A DNA stretch of 64,000 bases from Tieghemiomyces parasiticus (Eukaryota; Kickxellomycota; Dimargaritomycetes; Dimargaritales; Dimargaritaceae), in contig JANBPT010000015.1 in assembly GCA_027575765.1 (NCBI GenBank), positions 62,001 to 126,000 of the forward strand. The letters run 5' to 3'. How positions within the stretch are numbered: the stretch's first letter is position 1; each line of letters starts with the position of its first letter. Shown piece after piece: positions 30,517-40,794 of this stretch. The notes under the pieces were generated by a model, which ran no database searches, was not told where the DNA came from, and saw only the letters and a program-made list of their open reading frames with translations. Position numbers and translations under genes: made by a program.

Positions 30517-32555
30517 CTAGTCCACCTTCTTGGCCTCTGGCTCTCCCGCCTTCAGCTCGCCTTCCACTTCGACCGCCGTATAGCCGCGGATGAGGGCATT
30601 GAACATGGACCCAAAGAAGAAGGCCAGGACGGTACAGGTGAAAGCAATCACATTGTAGGGCATACTGAAGTCTGGGGTGGGCAGGTTGACGAGGAACAGT
30701 TCCGTATAAAGGCGAGTGAGGCAGGCCGTCACCATCTTCTCCTCGTCATGCTTATCCGTGGTCCGGCTGGTGCCCGCGCGGAGCAAGAGGCGCTGGTATG
30801 TGCAGGATGACACGACCGGGGCTGGAAGGTCGAGCGCGGTGAGGATGGCCGACCCGACGTTGAGGCCGCGGTTAGCGTCGGGCGGGTGTTCGGTATACTT
30901 GAGGAAGGCCTTATCGAAATCCATTGTGAGGGTGGTCCGAGACCGCGGTGCCAGCACCAGTTTAAGCTCCATGGCCGAGGGCCGGCCGTGGTCGAGCGAC
31001 GTCTGCAGGTACATATCGACGGGGGCCGTCGGAGAGAGGTCACCGGAACCGCCCGTGGCATCCTCCAACGAGTGGGTATGGAAGGCCAGCGTGTGGAAGT
31101 AGACGTTGAGGTACCAGGGTAGCGTATCCAGGTACGTTACCGTCTGCGGTTGGTCGCCCCGGTTCGTGATGGTGACTAGAAGGTGGCCGCGTTCGAGGCC
31201 GTGGCCTGCCACCTGGCGGTGCACGGTGAGCGGTACCACGGGCGCCGGTAGCCCGAGGGAACTATCTACGGTGGGCCAGGTCAGAGCCAAATCAATTCCC
31301 GTCCCGGGATGGGGTTGTTGAGAGGCAAGGTGGTACAGGTCAAACTCAGCGACGCGGTGGCCCGGTAGGGAAGTCGCTGGCAGCCACGCCGTAGGGTCTG
31401 TGTCCAGCCGGACCCCGCCGGTTTCAGGCACAGTCACGAGGACGCGGCTGCTTCGGGCCAGTGGACAGGCTCCTGTCAACCGACGGTCAAAGAGTGACGC
31501 CAGCAGGGCCGTCGGTTGATACGCCACCCGGTGACGGTCCGACACGACGGTGAGGGTCTGGCGGGTCTGGAGTTCGCGTTGGATGCACCGGGCGTCCGGG
31601 CAGACGCTCGTGACGTGGATACCCATAGAGTGGAAGTGGGTATCGTACAGACGATACGAGTTGAGAAGCCCGGCCAGCCCGGCCTGGGCCTGACATGGAA
31701 GTAGCTTGATCCACGGCGTGAGATTCTCAGTGCATACGTTCTCGCGAGCGAGGAAGGAGTGGCGTAGCACTGTGGGGGTGGTGCCGTTGGCCCCCGTTAC
31801 TGGAAGCAAGGCCGGGCTAATAGCGGGGAAGGGGGTGGTGGGCTGCTGCAGTACCGAGCGCAGTTCTTCGGCGGGCTGGAACGACCAGCGCGGCTCCGAC
31901 GTCGTCGTCTCATCGATGAAATTAATAGAGGCACAGAAGAGACCGGAGAGGGCGTTATTGAACCCCTGCCAGCGCTCCTCAAGGTCGGGCGAGTCCCGTA
32001 GTCGTGTCCGTAGCTCGAGGCTGGGCGCGGAGGACACCTCCGGGGGATACCCCCAGCGCTCGTAATCCCAGTGGCCTTGGGTGAACGTGAGGTGGAACTC
32101 TTCGACCTCGTACTTTTGGATGATCTGGCCGATGAGCCGGGGAAACAGTCGGTAGTGTTGGTCGTCTGGGATACGGGGCAAATACGAGGGGTTGGGTGGT
32201 ATTGCGCAGACATGGGGGTGAGTCAATCAGTTGTGGAGCCCAGAGTAAGGCCCATAGGCACCCATCGTGCCTTTGGGGTTAGTCACCCAGGCCCACCAAC
32301 CGAAAAAGACAAAAAAAACCAAAGGTTAACCCTGGTGGGGGCCCGGCCGTGGGCGGAGGCGGCGGGCTTACCTGACGAGCCCAGCGCTGGACTTGGCACG
32401 CGGACCTGGAAGTCAAAGTGTGACAGAATCTTGTCAGCGGTCAGCGGATGGACGAGGAGTTGCTCATCAAAGGTCTCTGGGAATGGACGGCTGCCCGATA
32501 CCCACGGCGCGGTACAGGCTAACAACAGCCCCGTAGTGATGTGAAGCGACCGCAT
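30517..32555 (-). CDS. GPI16: GPI transamidase subunit PIG-T / Gpi16, 2 exons
   Basis: 610 aa, same as yeast Gpi16. ER-membrane subunit of the GPI transamidase that attaches GPI anchors to proteins, forming a disulfide-linked core with PIG-K/Gpi8. Exon 1 (32555-32372) carries the signal peptide MRSLHITTGLLLACTAPWVS and then ETFDEQLLVHPL. Exon 2 (32165-30517) continues HYRLFPRLIGQIIQKY, EEFHLTFTQGHWDYERWG and SGLFCASINFID, all PIG-T hallmarks. It ends with one membrane helix (about 567-587, VIAFTCTVLAFFFGSMFNAL) and a short cytosolic tail ending AKKVD. Intron 32166-32371 has GTAAGC and CCCAG ends and the phase matches. Start: the ATG at 32555; no ATG lies further upstream in frame. Convergent with NDUFS6, divergent from the F-box-like gene. 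Confidence 0.94.
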
Positions 32556-33890
32556 TGTCGGAATTAAGGCGGTGGCTGTCGTCAATGAAAATGTCAGGTA
32601 GTGGTACTGGCAGTGAGGATGCTAACGTGCGAGTGATAGATGAGCCACGTTGGGCTCGGTTAATGATGACCGACCACTCCTCCAGTGGCCCGCAGGGTCA
32701 CGCCGTGGGCGGAGTCGCATGTCAGGAGTTTATACCAGGGTCTTGCAGTGTGTATCGCAATGGCCAGTACTGCTCTGAACTAACGGCCGCTCGACGCTTA
32801 CTGCCAAAGCCCCCCGCTACCGCCTCGTGTACAATGTTCCTTCTTTGCAGTGGTTACTGTGCCATTGGTAATCCCAACTCTCCGGCCGCTCCGCAATGCA
32901 CAAGTACCAGGGCCCTCAACTGGCTTGGCCGGCTCTAGCAGTCGGTAGATACGGCACCGTTCAGCTAGGAATGGGATGCTCGGGATCGGCCCCAAAACAG
33001 AGGTCATCATTGACTTTCCTTCCTGGTGCACACGTGTACAACATCAAACCCTCCTCTATGCGACTGTACGCTATGAGACGTACCCCGTGGTCCTTCAGTA
33101 GCCGGGGAGGCTATGCCCTAGCTCTACACCTCCCCCCCCACTCACCCACGCTTCCACCCCATATCTCCCTCCCCAGTATAATGTGCAATGCTGACCAGTG
33201 CCTGAAACAAAATGACGAGGGGGTCTAGAGGACGTGATGGCTTGATTGGCAAGAGCGTGTGGGGTGGAGAAAGGCGGTACAGGTCCAAGTAAGGACCTGT
33301 ACGACACCGCCAGAACGGGAAAGGGTGAACGTAGGGCCTAGCAGATTACTCCTCACCCTCTGTTCCCGCTACTCGCCATCCCGCACCCTTTCCCGGCCTA
33401 TCGTGTGCAAGCCGATGACAGTAAACAGAGAGCAGTAGAGCGTTGGGGGGACGCCAACCCGCGCACCATTACGGCCTGAAAGCCAGATACACGTGCCTTT
33501 CTTTCGGTTGAGCTGTCACTGACGGGACAGCCGATGAATCACCTGCAAGATCAAGGCGGCCGTGGTGTCACAAAGGTGGCCCAATGACCATATACGCCAC
33601 CCCGTACTGGTTAACCGCCTGGCCATCGAACCCTGGTGATAGTGGGCCGGAGGCCCGCCACTTACACTGAAGCTGGTTCGGCTAATTAGATCTGCCGATT
33701 TCGTGGTTTATATAAAACTAGTTTATTGGGGCATTACCCATCTGATCCGTTGACTTCAGCTTCGCAGGCATCGTACGGTTCCTATTTGTTTTTATTTTTC
33801 CAAAAAAAAAGCGATTTGTAGTTTGCCTCCGTATTGTTAGTTCGGCTTTAGATCGATAGTTCAGCCTTATTGCTCGCACCCCTTTCGATC
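32556..33890. other. Divergent intergenic region (PIG-T / F-box-like)
   Basis: 1.3 kb with no recognised coding sequence. A TATATAAA at 33709-33716 and a T-run plus A-run (about 33788-33810) lie before the plus-strand gene. Confidence 0.5.
33709..33716 (+). promoter_or_regulatory. TATA-like box upstream of the F-box-like gene
   Basis: TATATAAA lies about 175 bp upstream of the ATG at 33891 on the same strand, in an AT-rich stretch. Positional inference. Confidence 0.35.
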
Positions 33891-35273
33891 ATGCGGAAAT
33901 CAACCTGCCTACAGTGGCTTGCCTTCTCGGCTGCAGCCACCGGTACATCCGCGACCCTATCAGACAAACGACCCTCAGACCGACTATCGACGCTCTGTTC
34001 CGAACTCAAACTCACCATCCTTGACCTGATACCACTACGTGACGTCATGACCATGGAAAACGTCAACCTAAGCTCTCAATATCACTGCCAAATGTACTGG
34101 CCCAGACTACAGCGTAAGGTAAAAGCAGTAGGAACAGGGAGATGTGAACCAGCTATAATTCAGCAGGGCCCTGCGGGATATGTACCTTCTTCAGGTGAAC
34201 TCCAAAGTCCTCCACCTGTGGGCTAACCGGCATTCCATTGATAATATTCCCGGGGTGACAACCCACCCACTTCGCAGGCCTACCAAAAGTTCGCACTTAA
34301 CCCAATGCAATATATCCAGGCGACTGCAGCGAACCAAAACGATCTATTCCAGTCGTTCCTGCCCTTCATATACCACTACTCCCGCTCCTGGTTCGTCACC
34401 AAGATGCTACTTGCAAACCTCTATCGGCGCGACCTATCCGAGCTCGGTGTTCCACGCAACCAGGATACCGCTGAAGCCCGGCGGGCAATGTTTGAGCGCC
34501 ACGTCGAGCACGGACCCCTCTTTGCCGAGTTCCAAGGCCAACTGCTCCACCTTGCACAGGTTGGCCGCGAAGTGGACGTGGGGGCGCCAGAATTCCGAAA
34601 CCTCCTCGAACTTAAAGCACCCTTTATCGCGGAGCTGCGCCAGAGAGACCTAGCGTCGGTGAGCACCTTTATTACTTACGTGTTCAGCCCGGCCTTTACC
34701 AACCCCTTCAAAGCCGCCCTGTCCACCCTGTGGCCCGAATCATTCTGTCGCTACGCCATCCTCCTGACGGACTACCAATCCGAGCATAGCCCTGCAGATC
34801 CCCACTACGCTTTCAATTTCCGCGAGCAGGGCGCCCAAGATCTACCCATGGCCATGACCCGGTCCCTCCTCGTCACGTTTATTTACGACGGACGCCTTGA
34901 GGTAATGGACACGCTCTTCGCCACGGTGCGACAGTGTCGGTTCACCACGGCTACCGGATCAGCACTCCGCCCTGACCTGCAACCCCTGTACTCCCTAGGC
35001 CTGGCCGTAGCAGCGCAGTTAGAACGTCACGACTTCGTGAAGTACTTCGACCGGCTCTTATCAATTAACTTGATGGCTACCGTGGTAGCTTGTAGTGCGC
35101 GGTACGGCTGGCACACGGCAGTACGCACCCTGCGTCATCAGGTGCCGGCCAGTGATGAGCCCTGGGACTGCGAGTTATGGGCACCTAATTCGATGCCCGT
35201 ACGTTTGTCGCCAGAAAACAAGCTGGTGGCCGTCACCTACGAATCCAATGCATATTACGGGTCTGCTACCTAG
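33891..35273 (+). CDS. F-box-like protein with predicted signal peptide, 2 exons
   Basis: 407 aa. Exons 33891-34118 and 34278-35273; the 159-bp intron has a GTAAAA donor and TCGCAG acceptor, phase 0. The N-terminus MRKSTCLQWLAFSAAATGTS has a basic start, a hydrophobic stretch and a small-residue cleavage region, so it scores by eye as a secretion signal. Right after it, residues of about 36-75 (LCSELKLTILDLIPLRDVMT, then NVNLSSQYHCQMYWPRL) follow the F-box pattern of leucines and prolines that normally binds Skp1 in cytosolic SCF ligases. The remaining 330 residues are mostly helical-looking and unrecognised; no WD40, LRR or Kelch repeats are visible. A secreted F-box-like protein would be odd. 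The other reading is that the N-terminal helix is not a signal, or that the F-box likeness is chance. Start: first ATG; no upstream ATG in frame. Confidence 0.68.
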
Positions 35274-35802
35274 TTTCAGGATGGGGAGGGCAAGCGGTAG
35301 TACACTTAATCGCTTGCGTCTCCCATGATCTACCCGTTCAGTAAATAAAGGGGCAAAAGCTAGTGAAGGAGGTAGCTAAATGATCTAGCATCTAGTATCG
35401 TTTAGGAATGTAAATTATCTATCTCATTATGGATATTCCAGCGTGGTCGCCAGAAACGGCTGAAGAAGAAGAAGAAAGGAACACCCCATGATGACGTGAC
35501 CATTGGTTGAAAGCACCAGAGAGAGGATACGCCCACTGAACGCGCCAACGATTACGTAGTCGGCGACGATGCTTTCCTCTTGTCAGCGACGTTTCGCTCT
35601 GTTCGCTGGGAGGACTCATAACCTACCCTTTCCAACTCCCCTTAGGCCTCCTCATTTTCCCTTTCCATATTTTTGCACTGCGCAACTTCTTGTCCATTCA
35701 AGCCCTTCTAGAGTCCACGGCTTATTGCCTTTCTATGCCATCTTCAGAAACACCAGGATCGTCTCACTCTTATTTACCACCCGGACACACATACACATAA
35801 CC
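35274..35802. other. Intergenic region upstream of the first CsbD-like gene
   Basis: The second half (about 35630-35795) is pyrimidine-rich on the plus strand. The CsbD-like frame stays open upstream to an ATG at 35569, but the extra 78 residues (Pro/Phe/His-rich) look like translated leader. Confidence 0.5.
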
Positions 35803-36564
35803 ATGTCTAACGCAGGCTACGACAGCAAACTGCACTATCAGAGCCCTGAACAGGTCGGTGGCAGTCCCACCTTCTCCCTGGATGAACCCTCGCGATCCAA
35901 TCCTTCTCGGGCTTCTGGACAGACAACTTCCACCTACCCTGACGGCACCCCACGCACTAGCCACTTAACCAGCGCCTTCGGTTCGTCCGCCGACACCTAT
36001 CCTGACGGCACCCCACGCACTAGCCACCTAACCAGCGCCTTTGGTTCGTCCGCTGACACCTATCCTGACGGCACCCCACGCACTAGCCACCTAACCAGCA
36101 CCTTCGGCTCGTCCGCCGACACCTATCCTGACGGCACCCCACGCACTAGCCACCTAACCAGCGCCTTTGGTTCGTCCGCTGACACCTATCCTGACGGCAC
36201 CCCACGCACTAGCCACCTAACCAGCACCTTCGGCTCGTCCGCCGACACCTATCCTGACGGTACGCTGCGCCCACCCGCGTCGATCCGTAACACTACCACT
36301 GACGGTCAGGCCAAGAGGACCGATCACTCAGACGAGAACTTCGACCTCCGTATGCAGGGCTATGGCAACGAAGTCAAAGGGAGCGTCAAAAAAGCCGTTG
36401 GTCAAATATTTGGGTTCCACGATCTCGCCCAGCGCGGCGATGCCGAGAAGAAGAACGGAGAATATCAAATCCGGGCGGCCAACCCCGGTACCGGTGTGCC
36501 GTTCCATAAAACCGAGGCCAAGCTGCAGGCGGCCACCAATGATATGCATTCACGGTTTAAATGA
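35803..36564 (+). CDS. CsbD-like protein with 21-residue tandem repeats (copy 1)
   Basis: 253 aa, one exon. The C-terminal part (about 175-225: GYGNEVKGSVKKAVGQIFG, then RGDAEKKNGEYQIRA) follows the CsbD pattern of a short helical repeat rich in Gly, Lys and Ala. CsbD proteins are small, mostly stress-induced, and of unclear biochemistry; the Ustilago cruciform/mismatch-recognition protein Hmp1 belongs here. Before it come five full copies and one partial copy of a 21-residue repeat starting TYPDGTPRTSHLTS and ending FGSSAD. Preferred start 35803 (context ATAACCATG). An in-frame ATG at 35569 would add 78 residues, beginning Arg-rich and conceivably targeting, but this is less likely. The next gene shares the CsbD-like segment, so the two look like a divergent tandem pair. 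Confidence 0.7.
   Translation: MSNAGYDSKLHYQSPEQVGGSPTFSLDEPSRSNPSRASGQTTSTYPDGTPRTSHLTSAFGSSADTYPDGTPRTSHLTSAFGSSADTYPDGTPRTSHLTSTFGSSADTYPDGTPRTSHLTSAFGSSADTYPDGTPRTSHLTSTFGSSADTYPDGTLRPPASIRNTTTDGQAKRTDHSDENFDLRMQGYGNEVKGSVKKAVGQIFGFHDLAQRGDAEKKNGEYQIRAANPGTGVPFHKTEAKLQAATNDMHSRFK
35932..36260 (+). repeat. 63-bp tandem repeat in coding sequence, five full copies plus a partial
   Basis: Copies start at 35932, 35995, 36058, 36121 and 36184, with a partial copy from 36247. Copies 2 and 4 are identical to each other, and copies 3 and 5 are identical to each other, so the array reads as a 126-bp dimer present twice plus a slightly different first copy. The frame is kept throughout (63 = 21 codons). 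The unit varies at one residue (Ala or Thr in LTSAFG/LTSTFG) and at a few silent sites. Confidence 0.97.
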
Positions 36565-37303
36565 GGCTCTAGTTGTGAGCCCCGGGCTCGAAAGGTGCTA
36601 ACCATTACTAAAATTAGTCATTTCAGTGAATATATGGTGATGAGGTAGTAAACCGTATTGCTTAAATAGGTTGAAAAAAACTAGCAGTACTAGAGAAAAC
36701 ACGCCAACTATCTTGACGCTTCTGTTCATTGGATGGGAGCAGGTGGCTTCGAAGTGGGGAGGGGGATTAATGTAATGATCCAATGAAGCCCCTAATAGTA
36801 AAATCCAGTTCGTCAGCCCACTGTAGTAATATAACCGGTAGCCCTGCGCCGGAAAGTAGTGGGTAAACAGCTAGGTTTATGGCGCTGGCTGACATATCCA
36901 CGTCAAGAGGGGAAAGGGGAGGAGCCCCGCCCTCCAGCCATGCAGACACCGAAGGTTTGCCGCCGAAGTTTTAGTTTACGCCACGGGCCTAGGGACAAGC
37001 TACTGGAGGCCAAGCTTACAACCTGGCCATGGGCTACTCGCCCCAGGGCGACCTGTTAGCCAATAGTGTGCGTATAATGCGCTCAGCCCTCTATGACCCC
37101 CTCAGCCACAACCACAACCAAGACGTCACGCCTGCTAAAATTACCCCTCGACACTTTGCCTTAAATATCCATCTCAACCATCTATCCTCGGTAGCAGCAG
37201 TATCATTCCTTCACCCTCTCTCACCAGCCCCCCTCCTCCGTGTGTCCCCCATTTTCTATATTAACCATTTCAACCTAGCCGATTTGCTATACCTCTTTTC
37301 ATC
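36565..37303. other. Spacer between the two CsbD-like genes
   Basis: 739 bp. The last 170 bases are pyrimidine-rich with AAATAT-type AT stretches and lead into the next start codon. No gene recognised. Confidence 0.5.
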
Positions 37304-37897
37304 ATGAGTATGTACGATGAAGCCACCCGTCAGCAGGCCGCTGCCGCCGACAACCTGTATGCCAAGAACGCTCACGGCCCCCTGGGTAGTAGTACCATCA
37401 CCAGAATTTTAAACGACATCAAGACCTCTATGAGCCGTCATATGAATTTCGAACAGGACCATATGCACGACGAACCCGGGGCCGCAAACCGCAGCGGTGG
37501 TAGCGACCGCATGAACCACCGAAGCGAACTGGGCTCCTCCTCCACCGCCACCACGGCCACCACCACCACCCCCCACGCCACTACCGAGGCGTCCGGCGCC
37601 ATTGCCGCTAACGACCACCATACCGCCTCGATGGGTGGTGGTGCGGCCAATTCCCGTACCTACACCGACGCTAAGGGGAACCGTATCGAAGGCTATGCTA
37701 AGGAGGTCAAAGGCGAGCTGTTTAAGACTTGGGGCTCTCTCACGGGTAGTGAGGAGGCCAAGTTGCGCGGTGAGCGAGAGATCCAGCAGGCTGAAAATGA
37801 GATCAGAGCTGCTAAGGTCCAGTCCCCGTCCACCAAGCCCCCCCATCACCACCGTCTGTTCAACATCGATGGCGGTGCTACTAACCACACTAAGTAA
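37304..37897 (+). CDS. CsbD-like protein (copy 2)
   Basis: 197 aa, one exon. Residues of about 125-170 (GNRIEGYAKEVKGELFKTWG, then LTGSEEAKLRGEREIQQAENE) match the CsbD-type segment of the upstream neighbour (GYGNEVKGSVKKAVGQIFG...) and of bacterial CsbD (KGKAKEAVGKLTGD-like), including the Gly-Lys spacing and the LTG turn. The N-terminal 120 residues are low-complexity (Ser, Thr, Ala, Gly, His), without the 21-residue repeat found in copy 1. No signal peptide or membrane helix. Both CsbD-like genes lie on the same strand, separated by 739 bp. Start: ATG in TTTCATCATGAG; a second in-frame ATG two codons on is possible. Confidence 0.72.
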   Translation: MSMYDEATRQQAAAADNLYAKNAHGPLGSSTITRILNDIKTSMSRHMNFEQDHMHDEPGAANRSGGSDRMNHRSELGSSSTATTATTTTPHATTEASGAIAANDHHTASMGGGAANSRTYTDAKGNRIEGYAKEVKGELFKTWGSLTGSEEAKLRGEREIQQAENEIRAAKVQSPSTKPPHHHRLFNIDGGATNHTK

Positions 37898-38337
37898 TTG
37901 TCTCGATGGTTGGTGGGTGATGGGGTTTAGATGACCCTTTCCTCTTCCCTTCCCTCCCTCCCCTCCACTTCGTTTCGTCACCCTCCTCTTGTGTTGGTAG
38001 GGGGGGTTAGGTATGCATTTTCGAAGATCTTCAAGTAGTAAAGCTTTTTCACAAGTAAACAAAAAATGATTGAACCCATGGTACCATGATGGGGTGCAGT
38101 GGATTCCGATGGTTGGAAATTTGTGATGAGAATTGTATGTGATTAAGGGGGAAATTATCCCAGTAAGATAGAGAGGAATATACAGTCAGTATTTACTAAC
38201 GGGTAGGTTATTACAATCCAAACGCTATCACAACAGCGGGCGGCGGCGACTATGTATTAGCCATAGTTGAAACTCAAACGGACTCCCACTTCTCCTCCTC
38301 CGTTTCGGCGTAAGACCCAGTCCAAAAATCGATCTAT
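37898..38337. other. Convergent intergenic region
   Basis: 440 bp of AT-rich 3' flanks between CsbD-like copy 2 (plus) and the AT-hook-like gene (minus). Nothing else seen. Confidence 0.6.
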
Positions 38338-39345
38338 TTAGACTGGAGGTAGGCCCATCATGTAATGGTAAGCCAGCCGATCGATTTCGGCGTAGTATTT
38401 ATCGTGAATCTGCCGGAGCTTCTCACGGAACTTCTGGCACTCCTGCTGGCGAGTCCCCATGAGATTGAGAAACCGGTGGACGAGAGCCACAGGGTCTTCT
38501 TGAACCGCGACCGTATCGCTGTCCTCCGTCAACTCGGCGGGCACTACCGGGTCAGGTAACTGCTGGTGTAAAGGTAGGGTTGGTTGCGCCAGCGGGGCCT
38601 CAGATTCAGGCGTTGCTGCGGTTATGGATGCGTCCGGTAGGCGCAGTTGTGGTTCGACGTCGTTTAAAATGGAAGTATGGGTATTGTCGGATGCCTTCGA
38701 TTGAACGGGAGAATATGATGGATCAGGGAAGGTGAGAGAACAGTTGCGAGATGACAACCATACCCATTCGGCGACGGCGTCATGGGCGGGGATTACATGC
38801 TCTTCCTGGCGATGAGGCCCCCCGGGCCTTCCATTCTCCTCTAGAGGCCATGCCGGCGTCTTGGGTGGCGATTGTATGATAAGGTGGTCCCCCCTCTTAC
38901 TACCACGGTGGACTCTGATCGATGGCCGCGCCCTACTGCGACCTCTGGTCTGCTGGTCGTACCAGTGGCTGAGTAGCTCAATCTGGGTCGCCAGCTCGGC
39001 TTCGGTGGGGGCGAGATTGGGAAGACATGGCAGCTGCAACCAGTGGTCACGGGTGGGTCGACGACCTTGGGACACAAAGGCCCGGGCGAGTTTGCTGATG
39101 TACTTGACCTGATTTTTCGAGATATACTCGCTCACCTCTTGGTTAACTTCTGTATGGGCCACCGCGCAAAGTTGATTATGAGATGTGGTTCCATGGTCGG
39201 GGGCACATGCCGCGAGGGCGCGTAGGATGGCGTTGGCCCGGCCGTAGTTTAAAGGCAAAGGGTGCCATTTGTTGGAATCTCTGGGGGGTGTGGCGGGGTG
39301 CGGAGTAGCAGGGAGTCTCTTACGAGGGCGGCCAACTGGAGGCAT
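38338..39345 (-). CDS. Hypothetical protein with N-terminal AT-hook-like motif
   Basis: 335 aa, one exon, not recognised. The N-terminus contains VGRPRKRL (residues 4-11), close to the AT-hook core GRP flanked by basic residues, suggesting DNA binding. Residues of about 30-135 look ordered and helical (NYGRANAILRALAACAPDHG, then EVSEYISKNQVKYISKLARA and ATQIELLSHWYDQQ). A Pro-rich, acidic middle follows, and the C-terminus (about 285-330, HRFLNLMGTRQQECQKFREK and onward) is amphipathic and likely a coiled coil. A nuclear chromatin-associated protein is a reasonable guess, nothing more. Start: the ATG at 39345. Confidence 0.62.
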   Translation of the reverse strand: MPPVGRPRKRLPATPHPATPPRDSNKWHPLPLNYGRANAILRALAACAPDHGTTSHNQLCAVAHTEVNQEVSEYISKNQVKYISKLARAFVSQGRRPTRDHWLQLPCLPNLAPTEAELATQIELLSHWYDQQTRGRSRARPSIRVHRGSKRGDHLIIQSPPKTPAWPLEENGRPGGPHRQEEHVIPAHDAVAEWVWLSSRNCSLTFPDPSYSPVQSKASDNTHTSILNDVEPQLRLPDASITAATPESEAPLAQPTLPLHQQLPDPVVPAELTEDSDTVAVQEDPVALVHRFLNLMGTRQQECQKFREKLRQIHDKYYAEIDRLAYHYMMGLPPV

Positions 39346-40794
39346 ACTGATATAATTTTTTATCCAGAATATACAACGATCAGAAGGCGTGCGTGTGGAC
39401 GTCTATATATATAAATATGTGAGGTCGGAATAATCTGGAAGGATAAATGCGGTATGTAAAACCCATAGAAAAGAGGTGTCGACGGTAACGTGGATGGCAT
39501 ACAATGAGTGTAAGTGGAGGCGGTCTCTGATAGGGATCACAGGTGGACCCGAGGCTGTGGCTTCTTATATCTTCCCTTCTCAGCGTAGGCATCCCTTGTT
39601 CCTGCCATAGCCACCCGCCCCATTGACTCATTAAGAGATCGAATAGCTCACATTCGCCCGCTCCATGGCGGTTCCAGTGAGATTTTTGTCCTCCGTGCTT
39701 CCCTTCCTTTCGTTTACTTCCGACTTTTCAAACGGCAACATCGTCCTGCCCCCGCCCCCTAGCACTCACAGATATGGGCATTTATCGTTCATTTTACCTA
39801 CAACCCACCGGGAGGGGAAGGTGACAATCATCCTAAACCCTTCAAGCTAACTTCCTTCCTCTCCAGCATTAGTGCTTGACCACGTTCGAACTTGAAGTCT
39901 TGGGCCTCTGTCGGCAAGGGGCTCTATTGGGCTGCGATTACGTTTTCTTCGTCCCCGTCTTTTCCCGTTCAGCCATTCGTCGTGTTGAGCCCTTCCTTTA
40001 TTCGATCTACCCATTATCCGTCGTATATACCTAGATGGGCGCACTAAATAATAAAGGAATCTCCTATATCGACCAAGGTGGGCGGGAGACGATATAAATC
40101 AAATAGGCTAAAGCCCAACTTCGGCTAGCAAGGAGGAGCCCGAGAATTTGGATTCACACACGTAATTCTAAGCCTATCCGTAGACTCGACGATTCAATAT
40201 CGGGCAAATCGGGCCCTGCCATAAAGATATCGCACTCGAAAATCCACGTATATCAGGTGTCTCCCCCCCCCACTGTTTCGTCTATCTACTGTGCGTCACT
40301 CTCTTCTCAATTTCAGATAGTAGTAGTACAGGTCGATTTATGGTGAGCAAAGCAGCAATTAGAGGCACTTCAAGAGTAGGGATGGTCACACGCGGTCGCT
40401 ACACGGCGTCGCCTTAAAGTGTCCAAAGTAGGAGGATATTAGCAAGTCTAAAGGGGATGAGGAAGAGGGGGGAGGTTCAGGGAGTCGGCGGTTGTGGGAG
40501 GATGGAAGCAAGTGAAGTATCAATGCCAGTAGTAATAATAGAAGCAATTCAGAGACCCTAGCAAAGGAGCAAACAGGGGAAGCTGAGGAGACGTTGGATG
40601 GGGGGGGGGAATAATAGACAGGGCAAGAGAAAACAATTGGGGGCGTTGAGGAGCTTAAGAATAGACTGAATGGCTAGACAGAACGTGTAAATAAGGGATG
40701 ACAATAATTATGTGACGGTGGGTAATTAATGCAATACTGAGTAAAGACGGTTGGGTAGGTCGTACGGGAGAGGAAGGGGTATAACAGTGCTGTT
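39346..40794. other. 1.4-kb intergenic region
   Basis: Upstream of the AT-hook-like gene and downstream of the LIM gene, both minus. Positions of about 40430-40640 are purine-rich on the plus strand. No gene recognised. Confidence 0.5.

Noticed and set aside
35932..36260. CRISPR-like regular repeat
   Set aside because: The units are contiguous with no unique spacers, keep a reading frame and encode a 21-residue protein repeat.
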